Shown in pieces: positions 8,796 through 17,281 of a DNA stretch of 64,000 nucleotides. The position numbers and the translations under genes were made by a program. Numbering within the stretch: the first letter of the stretch is position 1; the number at the start of each line of letters is the position of its first letter. A model generated the notes under the pieces. That model was not told the DNA's origin. It worked only from the letters and a program-made list of their open reading frames with translations, and did no database searches. The DNA lies in the NCBI GenBank assembly GCA_964429385.1, contig CAYSBR010000018.1, positions 1 through 64,000 on the forward strand, written 5' to 3'. This DNA comes from UBA2377 sp964429385. GTDB taxonomy: Bacteria; Verrucomicrobiota; Verrucomicrobiia; Opitutales; Opitutaceae.

Positions 8796-10013
8796 TCACG
8801 CTTGGGCGACAAGCGCTTCACGGAAAATCTCCACCGAACGGGCCAGCTCCGCCGCTGAAGCCGTGAGTGGAGGCAACAAACGCACCACATTGCCGCCGGC
8901 GGAAGGCACCAGCATCCCCCGTCCACGCAGAGCGGCCAGCACCGGGGCCGGGTCTCCGGCCAGCTGCACCCCGACCAGATAGCCGAGCCCGCGCACAGCG
9001 ACAACCTGCCTGGGGAAATCCACGGCCAACTGCTGCAGCGACGCGACCCAGCCGGGGCCCTGCGCCTGCACTTTTGCCAGCAGACCCTCGCGCTCCAGCA
9101 CATCGAGCACAGCCAGCCCGGCGGCGCAGGCCAGCGGCGTGCCGCCAAAGGTGGTGCCATGCATGCCCGGCTGGAACAACTCCGCCGCCCGCTCACCCAC
9201 CCACATCGCGCCGATCGGAAAACCGCCGCCCAACCCCTTGGCCATTCCGATGGCATCGGGGCGCACACCCGCATGCTCGAACGCAAAGAAACGACCGGTG
9301 CGACCGATGCCGCACTGCACTTCATCGAGCAGCAAAAGGAGATTATGCCGATCGCACAACTGGCGCAGGCCGATCAGAAATTCCTGCGTGCAAGGATGGA
9401 TGCCACCCTCGCCCTGGATCGTTTCCACAAAGATCGCCGCCGTCTGATCGTCCACCAAGTCGGCAAAGCTCTGGAGATTATTGAGCTCGCCAAAGGCAAA
9501 GCCCGGCACGAGCGGACGAAATCCCTTCTGGATCTTTTCCTGCGGCGTGGCGCTCATGCCACCAAAGGTGCGACCGTGGAAAGCCTGCTGGGCGCAAATG
9601 ACCTTGTAGCATTTCCCCTCCTCGCCCGACTTCTTCATGCCGTGCAACCGCGCCAGCTTGAGCAGCGCTTCGTTGGCCTCGGCCCCGCTGTTGCAGAAGA
9701 ACACCCGGCCCGGCCCGGCATAACCCACCAGGCGCCGCGCCAACTCCCCTTGGTTGGGATGGCGAAAAAGGTTGCTCGTATGGATCAGCTCGGCGGCCTG
9801 GCGCTGGATCGCCGCCACCCAATGCGGATGGCAATGCCCCAGCGCGCTCACGGCGATACCCGAGGTGAAATCGAGATAGGCGTTCCCTTCATCATCCCAC
9901 ACCTGCGCACCGCGTCCACGCACCAAGGTCAAAGGCGCGCGGGCATAGTTTTTCAGCACGTGAGCGTCGTAGTGCTCGGCCGTGCTGGTGCGGGTGATGG
10001 CGGGCGGGGTCAT
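8796..10013 (-). CDS. argD: Acetylornithine aminotransferase (class III PLP enzyme)
   Basis: Transaminates N-acetylglutamate semialdehyde to N-acetylornithine. The 405-residue product shows the class-III aminotransferase features: FTSGIAVSALGHCHP, the phosphate-binding NSGAEANEAL, LLLLDEVQCGIGRTG with the PLP-contacting Asp, and AIGMAKGLGGGFPIGA with the Schiff-base lysine. The ATG at 10013 is preferred; an upstream in-frame Met at 10061 adds sixteen residues without family character. Its position within the arg cluster supports ArgD over other class-III enzymes. Confidence 0.94.
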   Translation of the reverse strand: MTPPAITRTSTAEHYDAHVLKNYARAPLTLVRGRGAQVWDDEGNAYLDFTSGIAVSALGHCHPHWVAAIQRQAAELIHTSNLFRHPNQGELARRLVGYAGPGRVFFCNSGAEANEALLKLARLHGMKKSGEEGKCYKVICAQQAFHGRTFGGMSATPQEKIQKGFRPLVPGFAFGELNNLQSFADLVDDQTAAIFVETIQGEGGIHPCTQEFLIGLRQLCDRHNLLLLLDEVQCGIGRTGRFFAFEHAGVRPDAIGMAKGLGGGFPIGAMWVGERAAELFQPGMHGTTFGGTPLACAAGLAVLDVLEREGLLAKVQAQGPGWVASLQQLAVDFPRQVVAVRGLGYLVGVQLAGDPAPVLAALRGRGMLVPSAGGNVVRLLPPLTASAAELARSVEIFREALVAQA

Positions 10014-10094
10014 GGGATTTATCAATTTGGTTTCCTGACTTTCGATTTCCCTGCGGCCCAATCCAGAGCCCGGAATCGAAAATCAAAAACTATT
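10014..10094. repeat. argB-argD spacer with TTTCGATTTCC / GGAATCGAAA imperfect inverted repeat
   Basis: The 81-base gap between argB and argD holds ACTTTCGATTTCCC (about 10038-10051) and, in near-inverted orientation, CCCGGAATCGAAAATC (about 10069-10084). The arms could form a hairpin in the argB-argD transcript. A similar A-rich GGAAAATAAAAAATCGG motif appears inside putA near 31870, suggesting a dispersed element. Confidence 0.4.
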
Positions 10095-10976
10095 TCAGCC
10101 GTGCACGATTTCCGTGCCGATGCCCTTGTCGGTGAAAATCTCCAGCAAAAGACTGTGCGGCAGACGACCGTCAATGAAGTGCACCCGCTGCACCCCTTCT
10201 TCCAATGCGCGGATGGCGCTCTGCACCTTGGGGCGCATGCCCTTGTCGATCACCCCTCTTTTCTTGAGGTCCTCCACCTGGCTGATTTTGAGCGTGGAGA
10301 TGAGCGAGCCGGGATCGGCCGGATTCGCCAGCAGGCCGGGCACGTCACTCATGTAAACCAGGCGGCGGGCCCGCAACGCACTGGCCACCCGGCCGGCCAC
10401 AAGATCCGCATTCACATTGTAGGGCTTGCCATCATAGCCCTCGGCCACAGGCGAAATCACGGGGATGAAGCCCTCGCCAATTTCCTTTTTGATGAGCTTC
10501 ACCTTCACCTCGGTCACTTCGCCGACAAAGCCGAGATCCACGGGGTTGCCACTGTCGTCCCTGGTCAGTTTCTGAGAAACCAAAACCGTATCCCCGGCCA
10601 GCCCCTTCGGGCGCCCCTTGGCGGTGACAATGGCCTCGCAGACCTCCTTGTTCACAACTTCATCCAACGTCTTCTTCACGAGCGCCACGGTCGCCTCGTC
10701 GGTGACCCGCAGGCCGTTGATGAAATTAGTCTTCAGGCCCGAGGTCTCCATCGCCCGGGTGATGGCTTTGCCGCCGCCGTGCACCACCACGACATTGATG
10801 CCCACCGCGGCGAGGAAGGCGATGTCATGAGCCACACGCGTGCGGCCCGCCGGATCGGGATCATCCATGAAGCTGCCGCCGTATTTCACGACAAACGTGG
10901 AGCCACGGAAACCTTGGATGTAGGGAAGCGCTTCAAGGAGCACCTTCGCCTTGGCGGTAATTTCGGCGACGTTCAT
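10095..10976 (-). CDS. argB: Acetylglutamate kinase
   Basis: Phosphorylates N-acetylglutamate, the second step of the acetylated arginine pathway. The 293-residue product is an amino-acid kinase with VVKYGGSFMDD (catalytic Lys and glycine loop, about residues 28-38), the VVVHGGGKAITRAM acetylglutamate-binding loop and the NVNADLVAGRVASAL segment. It is the first of the minus-strand arg genes (argB-argD-argF-argG) and is divergent from argJ across 135 bases. It lacks a long N-terminal extension and may not be arginine-inhibited, though that cannot be decided here. Confidence 0.96.
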   Translation of the reverse strand: MNVAEITAKAKVLLEALPYIQGFRGSTFVVKYGGSFMDDPDPAGRTRVAHDIAFLAAVGINVVVVHGGGKAITRAMETSGLKTNFINGLRVTDEATVALVKKTLDEVVNKEVCEAIVTAKGRPKGLAGDTVLVSQKLTRDDSGNPVDLGFVGEVTEVKVKLIKKEIGEGFIPVISPVAEGYDGKPYNVNADLVAGRVASALRARRLVYMSDVPGLLANPADPGSLISTLKISQVEDLKKRGVIDKGMRPKVQSAIRALEEGVQRVHFIDGRLPHSLLLEIFTDKGIGTEIVHG

Positions 10977-11111
10977 CCGTAGTCAAAGCCCGCGGCCGGC
11001 GGCCGCGCAGGAGGAGAGGTGACGATAATGGGCGCTCACGATTCGGTGATTGAAATAGGCCGCAACGCATAGCGCACCCGCCCCGGGGATTTCCATCAAA
11101 ATCGTGATCCC

Positions 11112-12488
11112 ATGTCATCCGGGCGAAATTCAGCTTCACTCCGCGGCACCGTGCCCCCACTGCTCGAAATCGTGGCGAGCACTTCCCTGACATTCAAATC
11201 CCGCGACGAACACCGCGCCTGGCTGGCCAGCCAGGCGACCCTGCCCGCGGGCTTTCGCACAGGCACCGCGCGTTTCGACTTCGTCCCCCGCGAAGCGCCG
11301 AAACCGGCCAAGATGACCTTGACCCTCATCGCCCTCGATCAGCCCTCCGCCGACTTTGCGGCCGTTTTCACCCGCAACGCCTTTCCCGGAGCCCCCATCC
11401 TGATCGGCCGCCAACGACTGACTGAGGCCGCGCTGGGCGCCATCATCGTCAACAACAAGATTTCCAACGTATGCGCCCCGGACGGCGTGGCCACCTCGGA
11501 ACAGATTTGCGCCAAAGTCGGCGCCCTGCTGGGCATCCCCGCCGGCACGGTCCTTCCCTCTTCCACCGGGGTCATCGGATGGAGTCTGCCCGTCGGAGAA
11601 ATCCTGCAAGCGCTGCCCGCGACCCTTCCCAACCTGCAGTCGGCATCCATCCTGCCGGCAGCCGAGGGCATTGTGACGACCGATTTGTATCCCAAGATAC
11701 GTCGCGTAACCGTCGGCCAAGGCAGCATCGTCGGCATCGCCAAGGGCGCCGGCATGATCGAGCCTAATCTCGCCACCATGCTGGTTTATATCCTGACGGA
11801 TATCGCGGTTCCGCGCGCGGAGCTGCGCGCCATGCTGCATCGGGTGATCGCCCCCAGTTTCAACAGTATCAGCGTGGACAGCGATACCAGCACCTCGGAC
11901 ACCGTCGCACTCGTCTCCTCGGGTAAAGTCGCCGGTGAAGACCTCGCCGCCTTCGAGTCAGCCCTGGCTGTCGTCTGCCGCGACCTGGCCGAAGATGTCG
12001 TGCGCAACGGGGAAGGGGTGCGCCATGTGATCCGGGTCAGCGTAACCCGCGCTTCCGATGAAGCCACCGCCCGCCAGCTCGGCAAAGCCGTGGTCAATGC
12101 CCCCTTGTTCAAATGCGCCGTCGCTGGCAACGATCCGAACGTCGGCCGCCTGGTCCAAGCCATCGGCAAACACGCAGGCAACCAGCCGGAGGGGCTCAAT
12201 CTGGACCGGCTGCAACTGCAGATGGGGGGAATCGAGATCTTTTCCCAGGGCGTGTTTCGGCTGGACCCACAAAAGGAAGCGGCTCTGGTCGCCCACCTCA
12301 AATCAGCCGAACTCTACGCCAGCATCATCCCCGCCGACGGCATCTACACCGCCGCGGTGGATTATCCGCCGCACGAACGTTGCGTGGAGATCACCATCGA
12401 TCTCGGCACTGGCAACGCCTCCGCCACCGTCATTGGCGGCGATCTCACCCACGAGTATGTGAGCGAGAACGCCGACTACCGCAGTTGA
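11112..12488 (+). CDS. argJ: Bifunctional ornithine acetyltransferase / N-acetylglutamate synthase
   Basis: Recycles the acetyl group from N-acetylornithine to glutamate and may also use acetyl-CoA, so no argA is needed. The 458-residue precursor is expected to self-cleave before the threonine in KGAGMIEPNLATML (about residues 216-229), giving alpha and beta chains. Other family marks are VLPSSTGVIGW, GNDPNVGRLVQAIGK and the C-terminus ENADYRS. It is convergent with argC, with only six bases between stops, and divergent from argB. Confidence 0.96.
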   Translation: MSSGRNSASLRGTVPPLLEIVASTSLTFKSRDEHRAWLASQATLPAGFRTGTARFDFVPREAPKPAKMTLTLIALDQPSADFAAVFTRNAFPGAPILIGRQRLTEAALGAIIVNNKISNVCAPDGVATSEQICAKVGALLGIPAGTVLPSSTGVIGWSLPVGEILQALPATLPNLQSASILPAAEGIVTTDLYPKIRRVTVGQGSIVGIAKGAGMIEPNLATMLVYILTDIAVPRAELRAMLHRVIAPSFNSISVDSDTSTSDTVALVSSGKVAGEDLAAFESALAVVCRDLAEDVVRNGEGVRHVIRVSVTRASDEATARQLGKAVVNAPLFKCAVAGNDPNVGRLVQAIGKHAGNQPEGLNLDRLQLQMGGIEIFSQGVFRLDPQKEAALVAHLKSAELYASIIPADGIYTAAVDYPPHERCVEITIDLGTGNASATVIGGDLTHEYVSENADYRS

Positions 12489-12494
12489 TCCGGC

Positions 12495-13517
12495 TCAGAT
12501 CAGCCCGGCGGTTTCCGGGAAACCGCACCACAGATTCATGATCTGCACAGCCTGACCGCCGGCGCCCTTGATGAGGTTGTCCTCGGCCGAGGTGATGACG
12601 AAATTGCCCGTGCGCGGATCGTGGACCGCCGCGATATCCACGCGGTTGGTGCCGACCACATGCGCGGTGTCGGGGGTCTCCCCTGTCGGCAAAATCTGCA
12701 CAAACGGCGAATCGCGATAGGCCTCCTCCCATGCAGCGTAAAGGACTGCGATGTCAGGCTTGGCCGCCGGCACCGTGATGGTCGTGGCAATACCCCGCCG
12801 CATAGGGGCCAGATGCGGGTTGAACTGGATCACCACCGGCGCACCGGTGCACAGGCTGAGCTGCTCCTCCACCTCGGCCAGATGCCGGTGCTTGGTCAGT
12901 CCATAAGCCTTGGCGCTTTCCGCGCGCTCCACATAGAGGTACATCTCCTCAGCTTTTTTACCCGCACCGCTAACGCCACTGAACGCGTTCACCACAATGT
13001 GCTCGCGGGAAATCACCCCCGTTTTGAGCAGAGGAGCCAGGGGCACCAGCATGCTGGTGGGGTAGCAACCCGGCGCCGCCACGAGACGCGCTTCCGCGCG
13101 CCAGGCGCCCGGCGCAAGCTCCGGCAGCACATAACGCGCATCCTTGATCAACTCCGGCGCGTGGTGTTCGCCATAGTAGCGCCGGTAGGTCTCCAGGTCC
13201 GCGATCCGGAAGTCGGCACTCAGATCAATGACCTTTTTTCCCGCCGCCACAAGGGCCCGGGCATAGGTCGCCGCCGCCCCGTGCGGCAGAGCGAGAAAGA
13301 ACAGCCCGACATCGCTGGCGGCCAGCATCGCCGGATCAGAATCGACAAAACGCAACCCCCGGTCGATTCCACGCAGGGAAGGGATCACCTTCGAGAGCGC
13401 CTTGCCCGCATGTGTGCGGGATGTGACGGTCGTGAGCTCCACCCGGGGGTGCCCGAGGAGCAGCTGCACCAACACTTCACCGGTATATCCGGAGGCACCG
13501 ACAATGCCGACTTTCAT
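12495..13517 (-). CDS. argC: N-acetyl-gamma-glutamyl-phosphate reductase
   Basis: NADPH-dependent reduction of N-acetylglutamyl phosphate to the semialdehyde. The 340-residue product begins MKVGIVGASGYTGEVL (Rossmann nucleotide-binding motif). The active-site cysteine is in LVAAPGCYPTS, and the conserved TKHRHLAEVEEQ supplies the catalytic histidine region. The ATG at 13517 is the family start; the upstream frame lacks homology. It lies 55 bases downstream of the rplM-rpsI terminator, so it probably has its own promoter. Confidence 0.96.
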   Translation of the reverse strand: MKVGIVGASGYTGEVLVQLLLGHPRVELTTVTSRTHAGKALSKVIPSLRGIDRGLRFVDSDPAMLAASDVGLFFLALPHGAAATYARALVAAGKKVIDLSADFRIADLETYRRYYGEHHAPELIKDARYVLPELAPGAWRAEARLVAAPGCYPTSMLVPLAPLLKTGVISREHIVVNAFSGVSGAGKKAEEMYLYVERAESAKAYGLTKHRHLAEVEEQLSLCTGAPVVIQFNPHLAPMRRGIATTITVPAAKPDIAVLYAAWEEAYRDSPFVQILPTGETPDTAHVVGTNRVDIAAVHDPRTGNFVITSAEDNLIKGAGGQAVQIMNLWCGFPETAGLI

Positions 13518-13572
13518 GGTAAGAGAATTCAGGGTTCGGGAGGAACGGGAGTCACGAGCAAAATCAGGGGAC

Positions 13573-13604
13573 AAAAAAAGCGGGCCGGAAATCCGGCCCG
13601 CTTT
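13573..13604 (-). terminator. Intrinsic terminator of rplM-rpsI
   Basis: Read on the minus strand, a 12-bp stem AAAGCGGGCCGG / CCGGCCCGCTTT with a 4-base loop (13577-13604) runs into a T-tract (13573-13579). It sits 22 bases after the rpsI stop and before argC. Confidence 0.9.
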
Positions 13605-13625
13605 GAAATGCAGGAGGCGTCTCGC

Positions 13626-14024
13626 TTAGCGCTTCGAGAACTGGAAGCGCTTGCGGGCGCCGGGCTGGCCGGGCTTCTTGCGCTCTTTTTCACGCGGATC
13701 GCGGGTCAGGTGACCGGCCTTTTTGAGGGAAGCGCGCAACTCGGGGTTGAGCTTCTCCAAGGCACGGGCAATGCCATGGGCGACCGCGCCGGCCTGACCG
13801 GCAACGCCGCCACCGGACACATTGGCGCTCACGTCAATCTTGTCGCGGAGCTCCACGGTGAGCAGGGGCGCATAGGCCTGCTTGGAGAAATTGTCGTGGG
13901 AGAAATAGGCGTCGAATTCGCGCCCGTTGACGGTCAGCTTGCCGCTGCCTTCGATGAGGCGCACGCGGGCGGTGGAGGTCTTGCGCCGGCCCGTGCCGAT
14001 GAAAACGTTGGTGACAGTGCTCAT
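13626..14024 (-). CDS. rpsI: 30S ribosomal protein S9
   Basis: Small-subunit protein whose basic C-terminal tail reaches the P-site tRNA. The 132-residue product has the S9 signature VSGGGVAGQAGAVAHGIARAL and ends in the conserved basic tail KPGQPGARKRFQFSKR. It follows rplM by seven bases, the near-universal bacterial pairing. Confidence 0.98.
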   Translation of the reverse strand: MSTVTNVFIGTGRRKTSTARVRLIEGSGKLTVNGREFDAYFSHDNFSKQAYAPLLTVELRDKIDVSANVSGGGVAGQAGAVAHGIARALEKLNPELRASLKKAGHLTRDPREKERKKPGQPGARKRFQFSKR

Positions 14025-14031
14025 GGTCTAA

Positions 14032-14460
14032 TCAGACGGAAACTTTGACAGGGTTCTGCGCCGCGTGCGGGTGGTTTGACCCCGCGAAAACCCGCAGCTT
14101 GGTGAGCATCGTGGCCGCAAGACGATTCTTGGGCAGCATGCCCTTGACCGCGTGCTCAATGATGAACTCGGGGTGCTTCTCGCGCATGAGGGACAGCTTA
14201 CGATAGCTTTCGCCACCGACGAAACCGGAGAAGAACATGTATTCGTTGGTCTCTTCCTTCTTGCCGGTGAGAACGATCTTCTCGGCATTGATGATCACAA
14301 CGTAGTCGCCGGTATCAACATGCGGCGTGTAAGAGGCTTTGTGGCGGCCGCGGATGATATTGGCGGCTTTCACGGCGAGACGGCCCAGCACCTCACCCTC
14401 GGCATCGATGAGATGCCATTTGGGCTGCACTGTCTCCTTTTTGGCGAGGAACGTTTTCAT
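14032..14460 (-). CDS. rplM: 50S ribosomal protein L13
   Basis: Early-assembling large-subunit protein. The 142-residue product has the family motifs MKTFLAKKETVQPKWHLIDA, LGRLAVKAANIIRGRHK, TPHVDTGDYVVIINAEKI and AVKGMLPKNRLA. The ATG at 14460 gives the standard N-terminus; an in-frame Met five codons upstream is less likely. It is first in the rplM-rpsI operon. Confidence 0.98.
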   Translation of the reverse strand: MKTFLAKKETVQPKWHLIDAEGEVLGRLAVKAANIIRGRHKASYTPHVDTGDYVVIINAEKIVLTGKKEETNEYMFFSGFVGGESYRKLSLMREKHPEFIIEHAVKGMLPKNRLAATMLTKLRVFAGSNHPHAAQNPVKVSV

Positions 14461-14475
14461 GGGAAAAGAGGCCAA

Positions 14476-14503
14476 TAGCTAGGGTCTGGAAAGAGACTGT
14501 CAA
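14476..14503 (-). promoter_or_regulatory. Candidate sigma-70-type promoter for rplM-rpsI
   Basis: On the minus strand a perfect -35 TTGACA (14498-14503) is followed after 16 bases by TAGCTA (14476-14481) as a weak -10. This predicts a start near 14469, a leader of only about nine bases before the rplM ATG, and no visible Shine-Dalgarno sequence, so the message could be nearly leaderless. Confidence 0.45.
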
Positions 14504-14516
14504 ACGTTTTGATGGC

Positions 14517-14548
14517 AAAAAACCCGCCCCGGCAGCGGGGCGGGTTTT
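14517..14548 (-). terminator. Intrinsic terminator downstream of the outer-membrane barrel gene
   Basis: CCCGCCCCG (14523-14531) pairs perfectly with CGGGGCGGG (14536-14544) around a 4-base loop, flanked by six A on the left and four T on the right. Read on the minus strand it ends in a six-base U-tract 27 bases after the stop of the 14575-15288 gene. Confidence 0.9.
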
Positions 14549-14574
14549 GCGTTCAAACCGGTTGCCGCCGGAAA

Positions 14575-15288
14575 TCAGAATCCGACCGTGATGCCGGCCA
14601 GGCCGTAGAAGTGGTCCTTTTTGCCGAAGCCGTCACCGCCCGCGATATTGTTGCGGGTATAGTTGACGCCCAGCGTAAGGGTGGCGCTCTCGGAGAGGGT
14701 GAACGGCACCGCCACGCCGAGGCTGTAGTAGGTGTAACCGCTGCCGGCATCCGGATCCACCCGGCCCAATGAAGCGCTGAAGTCCAGCGAAGCGCCCACC
14801 GGCTCAAGCGGCACGCTGTAGCCCAGCTGTCCCTCGTAGGTGAAGGTCTTCAGCGTGAAATCATAGTACAGGTAAACCCCGGGTGAAAAGCCGCCCACGT
14901 CACCCGTGAGACCGATATAGGGCTCCCAGGTTGTACGATCCAGGCCGAGGCTGCTGTCGAGCTCGGGGTAGTAATAGACCCAGACACCGGTATCCAGGCT
15001 CCAGCTGTCCGACAGCGCGAAGCCGTAGCTGCCATAGAAGCCGAGCTCGTTGTCAATGTTGCTGGTCAGGGGCTGATTCGTCCAAAAACCGGCCGTGAAA
15101 TCGCCGACGGCCACTTCAACGGAGGGCTGGAGTGAGCTCTCGGCGAGCTGCACCCCACGAAACGTGTATTTCGTCACATAAGTGAAATCCAGCGTCACGT
15201 CATAGGAAGACTTCGGCGCATCCTCCTGCGCATGAAGACCGAGGGTTGTGGCCGCAAATGCGGCGATCATCAGAACTGTCTTTTTCAT
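14575..15288 (-). CDS. Outer-membrane beta-barrel protein, TorF/OmpW-like
   Basis: The 237-residue protein has a clear signal peptide (MKKTVLMIAAFAATTLGLHA, cleavage before QEDAP). The mature part is rich in alternating aromatic and small residues (YVTKYTFRGVQL, WEPYIGLTGDVGG, YYDFTLKTFTYEGQLGY, YYSLGVAVPF) and ends in phenylalanine, as expected for a Bam-inserted barrel. The YVTKYTFRGVQ pattern resembles TorF-type putative porins (TIGR02001 class). The substrate is unknown. It is monocistronic, with its own terminator. Confidence 0.82.
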   Translation of the reverse strand: MKKTVLMIAAFAATTLGLHAQEDAPKSSYDVTLDFTYVTKYTFRGVQLAESSLQPSVEVAVGDFTAGFWTNQPLTSNIDNELGFYGSYGFALSDSWSLDTGVWVYYYPELDSSLGLDRTTWEPYIGLTGDVGGFSPGVYLYYDFTLKTFTYEGQLGYSVPLEPVGASLDFSASLGRVDPDAGSGYTYYSLGVAVPFTLSESATLTLGVNYTRNNIAGGDGFGKKDHFYGLAGITVGF

Positions 15289-15346
15289 GGTATGGGTAGT
15301 TTTCTAGGTTTGCTGTCTGTATCCGATTTTCAGCAAGGGAGGGTTT

Positions 15347-15365
15347 GCCAAAGTCTCTCTTTGGC
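15347..15365. promoter_or_regulatory. Inverted repeat in the barrel-gene upstream region
   Basis: GCCAAA-GTCTCTC-TTTGGC (6-bp arms, 7-base loop) lies 59-77 bases upstream of the barrel gene start. The 158-base divergent gap also serves the DUF423 gene. It may be an operator or a leader hairpin. Confidence 0.3.
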
Positions 15366-15446
15366 TGACGCTCCCCTGAATAGACTGAATGACCGGATAA
15401 ACAACCGATGGTTCAGCAAACCTCGGGCCAGTTTTCATTTTTTTTC

Positions 15447-15851
15447 ATGACACACCGTTTCCCTCTCTTCTGCGCCGGGATTTTTGGTTTATCCGGCGTC
15501 ATCCTCGGCGCTCTGGGCGCCCACGGCGGGCTCCGTATCAGGCTGGATCAACTCGGCACCCATGAAAGCTGGGAGACCGCCGTTCTTTATCAGCTTGTGC
15601 ATGCCCTCGCCCTGCTGTTCGCCGCGCTTTGGTTGCGGTTTTCACCCGCCCCCCCCTCACCTCGCCTCGGTTGGGCCGCCCGCGGCTGGGCGCTGGGTGT
15701 CGTGCTGTTTTCCGGCTCAATTTACTGGCTCTCATTGGGCGGGCCAAAATTCCTTGGGCCCATCACCCCTATTGGCGGACTGGCCTTCATGCTGGGCTGG
15801 AGCGCTCTTCTCTGGGAGTCCTGCACCGGGAAATCCTCTCCGTCCACCTGA
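15447..15851 (+). CDS. DUF423 family small membrane protein
   Basis: The 134-residue protein matches the DUF423/YgdD family, with conserved FGLSGVILGALGAHGG at the N-terminus, ETAVLYQLVHALALL in the middle and a C-terminal GPITPIGGLAFMLGW segment. Four transmembrane helices are visible. The molecular function of the family is unknown. The ATG at 15447 gives the family N-terminus. The next gene, cca, starts six bases after its stop, so the two are likely co-transcribed. Confidence 0.9.
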   Translation: MTHRFPLFCAGIFGLSGVILGALGAHGGLRIRLDQLGTHESWETAVLYQLVHALALLFAALWLRFSPAPPSPRLGWAARGWALGVVLFSGSIYWLSLGGPKFLGPITPIGGLAFMLGWSALLWESCTGKSSPST

Positions 15852-15857
15852 CACGAA

Positions 15858-17261
15858 ATGCAAATCCCGGACGATCTGCGCTCAATCCTGGACGCAGTCC
15901 GTCGCATCGGCCATCCCCGGCTCGTGGGAGGCGGCGTGCGCGACTGGCTGCTCGGCCTGGCCATCAACGACTACGATATTGAGGTCGTCGGCACGGACTT
16001 TGAGAGCTTGCACCGCGTCTTGACGCCCTTCGGGGCCACGGATGTGGTGGGGCGCAGCTTTGGTGTGCTCAAACTCCGCCGGCGCGGCTGCGAATACGAT
16101 TTCAGCCTGCCCCGCCGTGAATCGAAAACCGGCGCCGGACACCGCGGTTTTATCGTAAAACCGGATCCGACACTCGGCGATGCCGAAGCCGCCGCCCGGC
16201 GCGATTTCACGCTCAATGCCATCGCTTACGATCCTTTCACCGATGCGATCATTGATCCCCATGACGGGCGCGCCGATTTGAAGGCCCGGATACTGCGCCA
16301 CACCAGCGCCGCCTTTGTCGAGGATCCGTTGCGTGTGCTGCGGGCCTTTCAACTGGCGGCCCGCTTCGATCTCACGCTCGCCCCCGCCACCGCCACCCTC
16401 TGCCACAGCATCGCCGACAGCTATGCCGAACTGCCCGTCGAGCGCATCTGGCAGGAATGGGAGAAATGGGCGACCAAGGCGGTCAAACCCTCGCGTGGCC
16501 TCACCGTGTTGGAAGACACCGGCTGGCTGCGCCACTTCCCCGAAATCGCCGCACTGCGCGGCTGTCAGCAGGAGCCCGAATGGCATCCGGAGGGGGACGT
16601 ATTCACGCATACCCAATGTTGCCTGGACGCCTTGGTCACCCTCCCCAACTGGCAGGAAGCCGGAAAAGAGCTTCGACGGCGGCTGATGCTGGCCGTACTC
16701 GCCCATGATTTCGGCAAACCCGCCACCACCCAGTATGCCGAGAGGCGCGGGCAGATGCGCTGGATCAGCCCGGGGCATGAGTCTGCCGGAGGGCCGCTGG
16801 CCACCCGTTTTCTCCGCGGGATCGGCGCCCCGCTTGAACTCGACGCCCCTGTGTGCGCATTGGTCGTGAACCACCTCGTCCATCATCACGGCCAGACCGC
16901 CTTCTCAGATACCAGCGTGCGCCGTCTCGCCCGTCGTCTCGCGCCCGCCACCATTGATGAACTGGCGGCCGTGATGCGCGCCGACAGCAACGGCCGCCCA
17001 CCGCTGCAGTCTCCGGAAACCCATGCCCGCATCGACGAGCTTGTCCGCCGGGCTCATGCGCTCGCGCTGGAACATTCCCCACCCAAGCCGCTGCTGCAGG
17101 GTCGGCATCTCATCTCCCTAGGGCATCCACCCAGCGCCAAGTTTAAGCCGGTGCTCGACACCGCCTTCGAGGCCCAGCTCGAAGGCGCCTTTGCCGACGA
17201 GACCGGCGCGCTTGGTTGGGCGCAAAAGTATTTGCGGGAGCACCCCGGAGCTTTACCCTGA
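15858..17261 (+). CDS. cca: CCA tRNA nucleotidyltransferase with HD domain
   Basis: Adds or repairs the 3' CCA of tRNAs, needed here since the tRNA-Gly at the window start lacks an encoded CCA. The 467-residue protein begins with the class-II nucleotidyltransferase core: GGGVRDWLLG, DYDIEVVG (metal-binding acidic residues), RRDFTLNAIAYDP and EDPLRVLRAFQLAARF (nucleotide-selecting region). An HD phosphohydrolase domain follows, with HPEGDVFTHTQCC and LMLAVLAHDFGKP, as in E. coli-type multifunctional Cca. It lies between DUF423 and transaldolase on the same strand. Confidence 0.93.
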   Translation: MQIPDDLRSILDAVRRIGHPRLVGGGVRDWLLGLAINDYDIEVVGTDFESLHRVLTPFGATDVVGRSFGVLKLRRRGCEYDFSLPRRESKTGAGHRGFIVKPDPTLGDAEAAARRDFTLNAIAYDPFTDAIIDPHDGRADLKARILRHTSAAFVEDPLRVLRAFQLAARFDLTLAPATATLCHSIADSYAELPVERIWQEWEKWATKAVKPSRGLTVLEDTGWLRHFPEIAALRGCQQEPEWHPEGDVFTHTQCCLDALVTLPNWQEAGKELRRRLMLAVLAHDFGKPATTQYAERRGQMRWISPGHESAGGPLATRFLRGIGAPLELDAPVCALVVNHLVHHHGQTAFSDTSVRRLARRLAPATIDELAAVMRADSNGRPPLQSPETHARIDELVRRAHALALEHSPPKPLLQGRHLISLGHPPSAKFKPVLDTAFEAQLEGAFADETGALGWAQKYLREHPGALP

Positions 17262-17281
17262 CTGTTTACCCTCAACCTATC

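Noticed and set aside
15332..15350. A TGGCA...TTGC pattern on the minus strand upstream of the outer-membrane barrel, considered as a sigma-54 promoter
   Set aside because: The spacing between the GG and GC elements is about three bases too long for a -24/-12 promoter.
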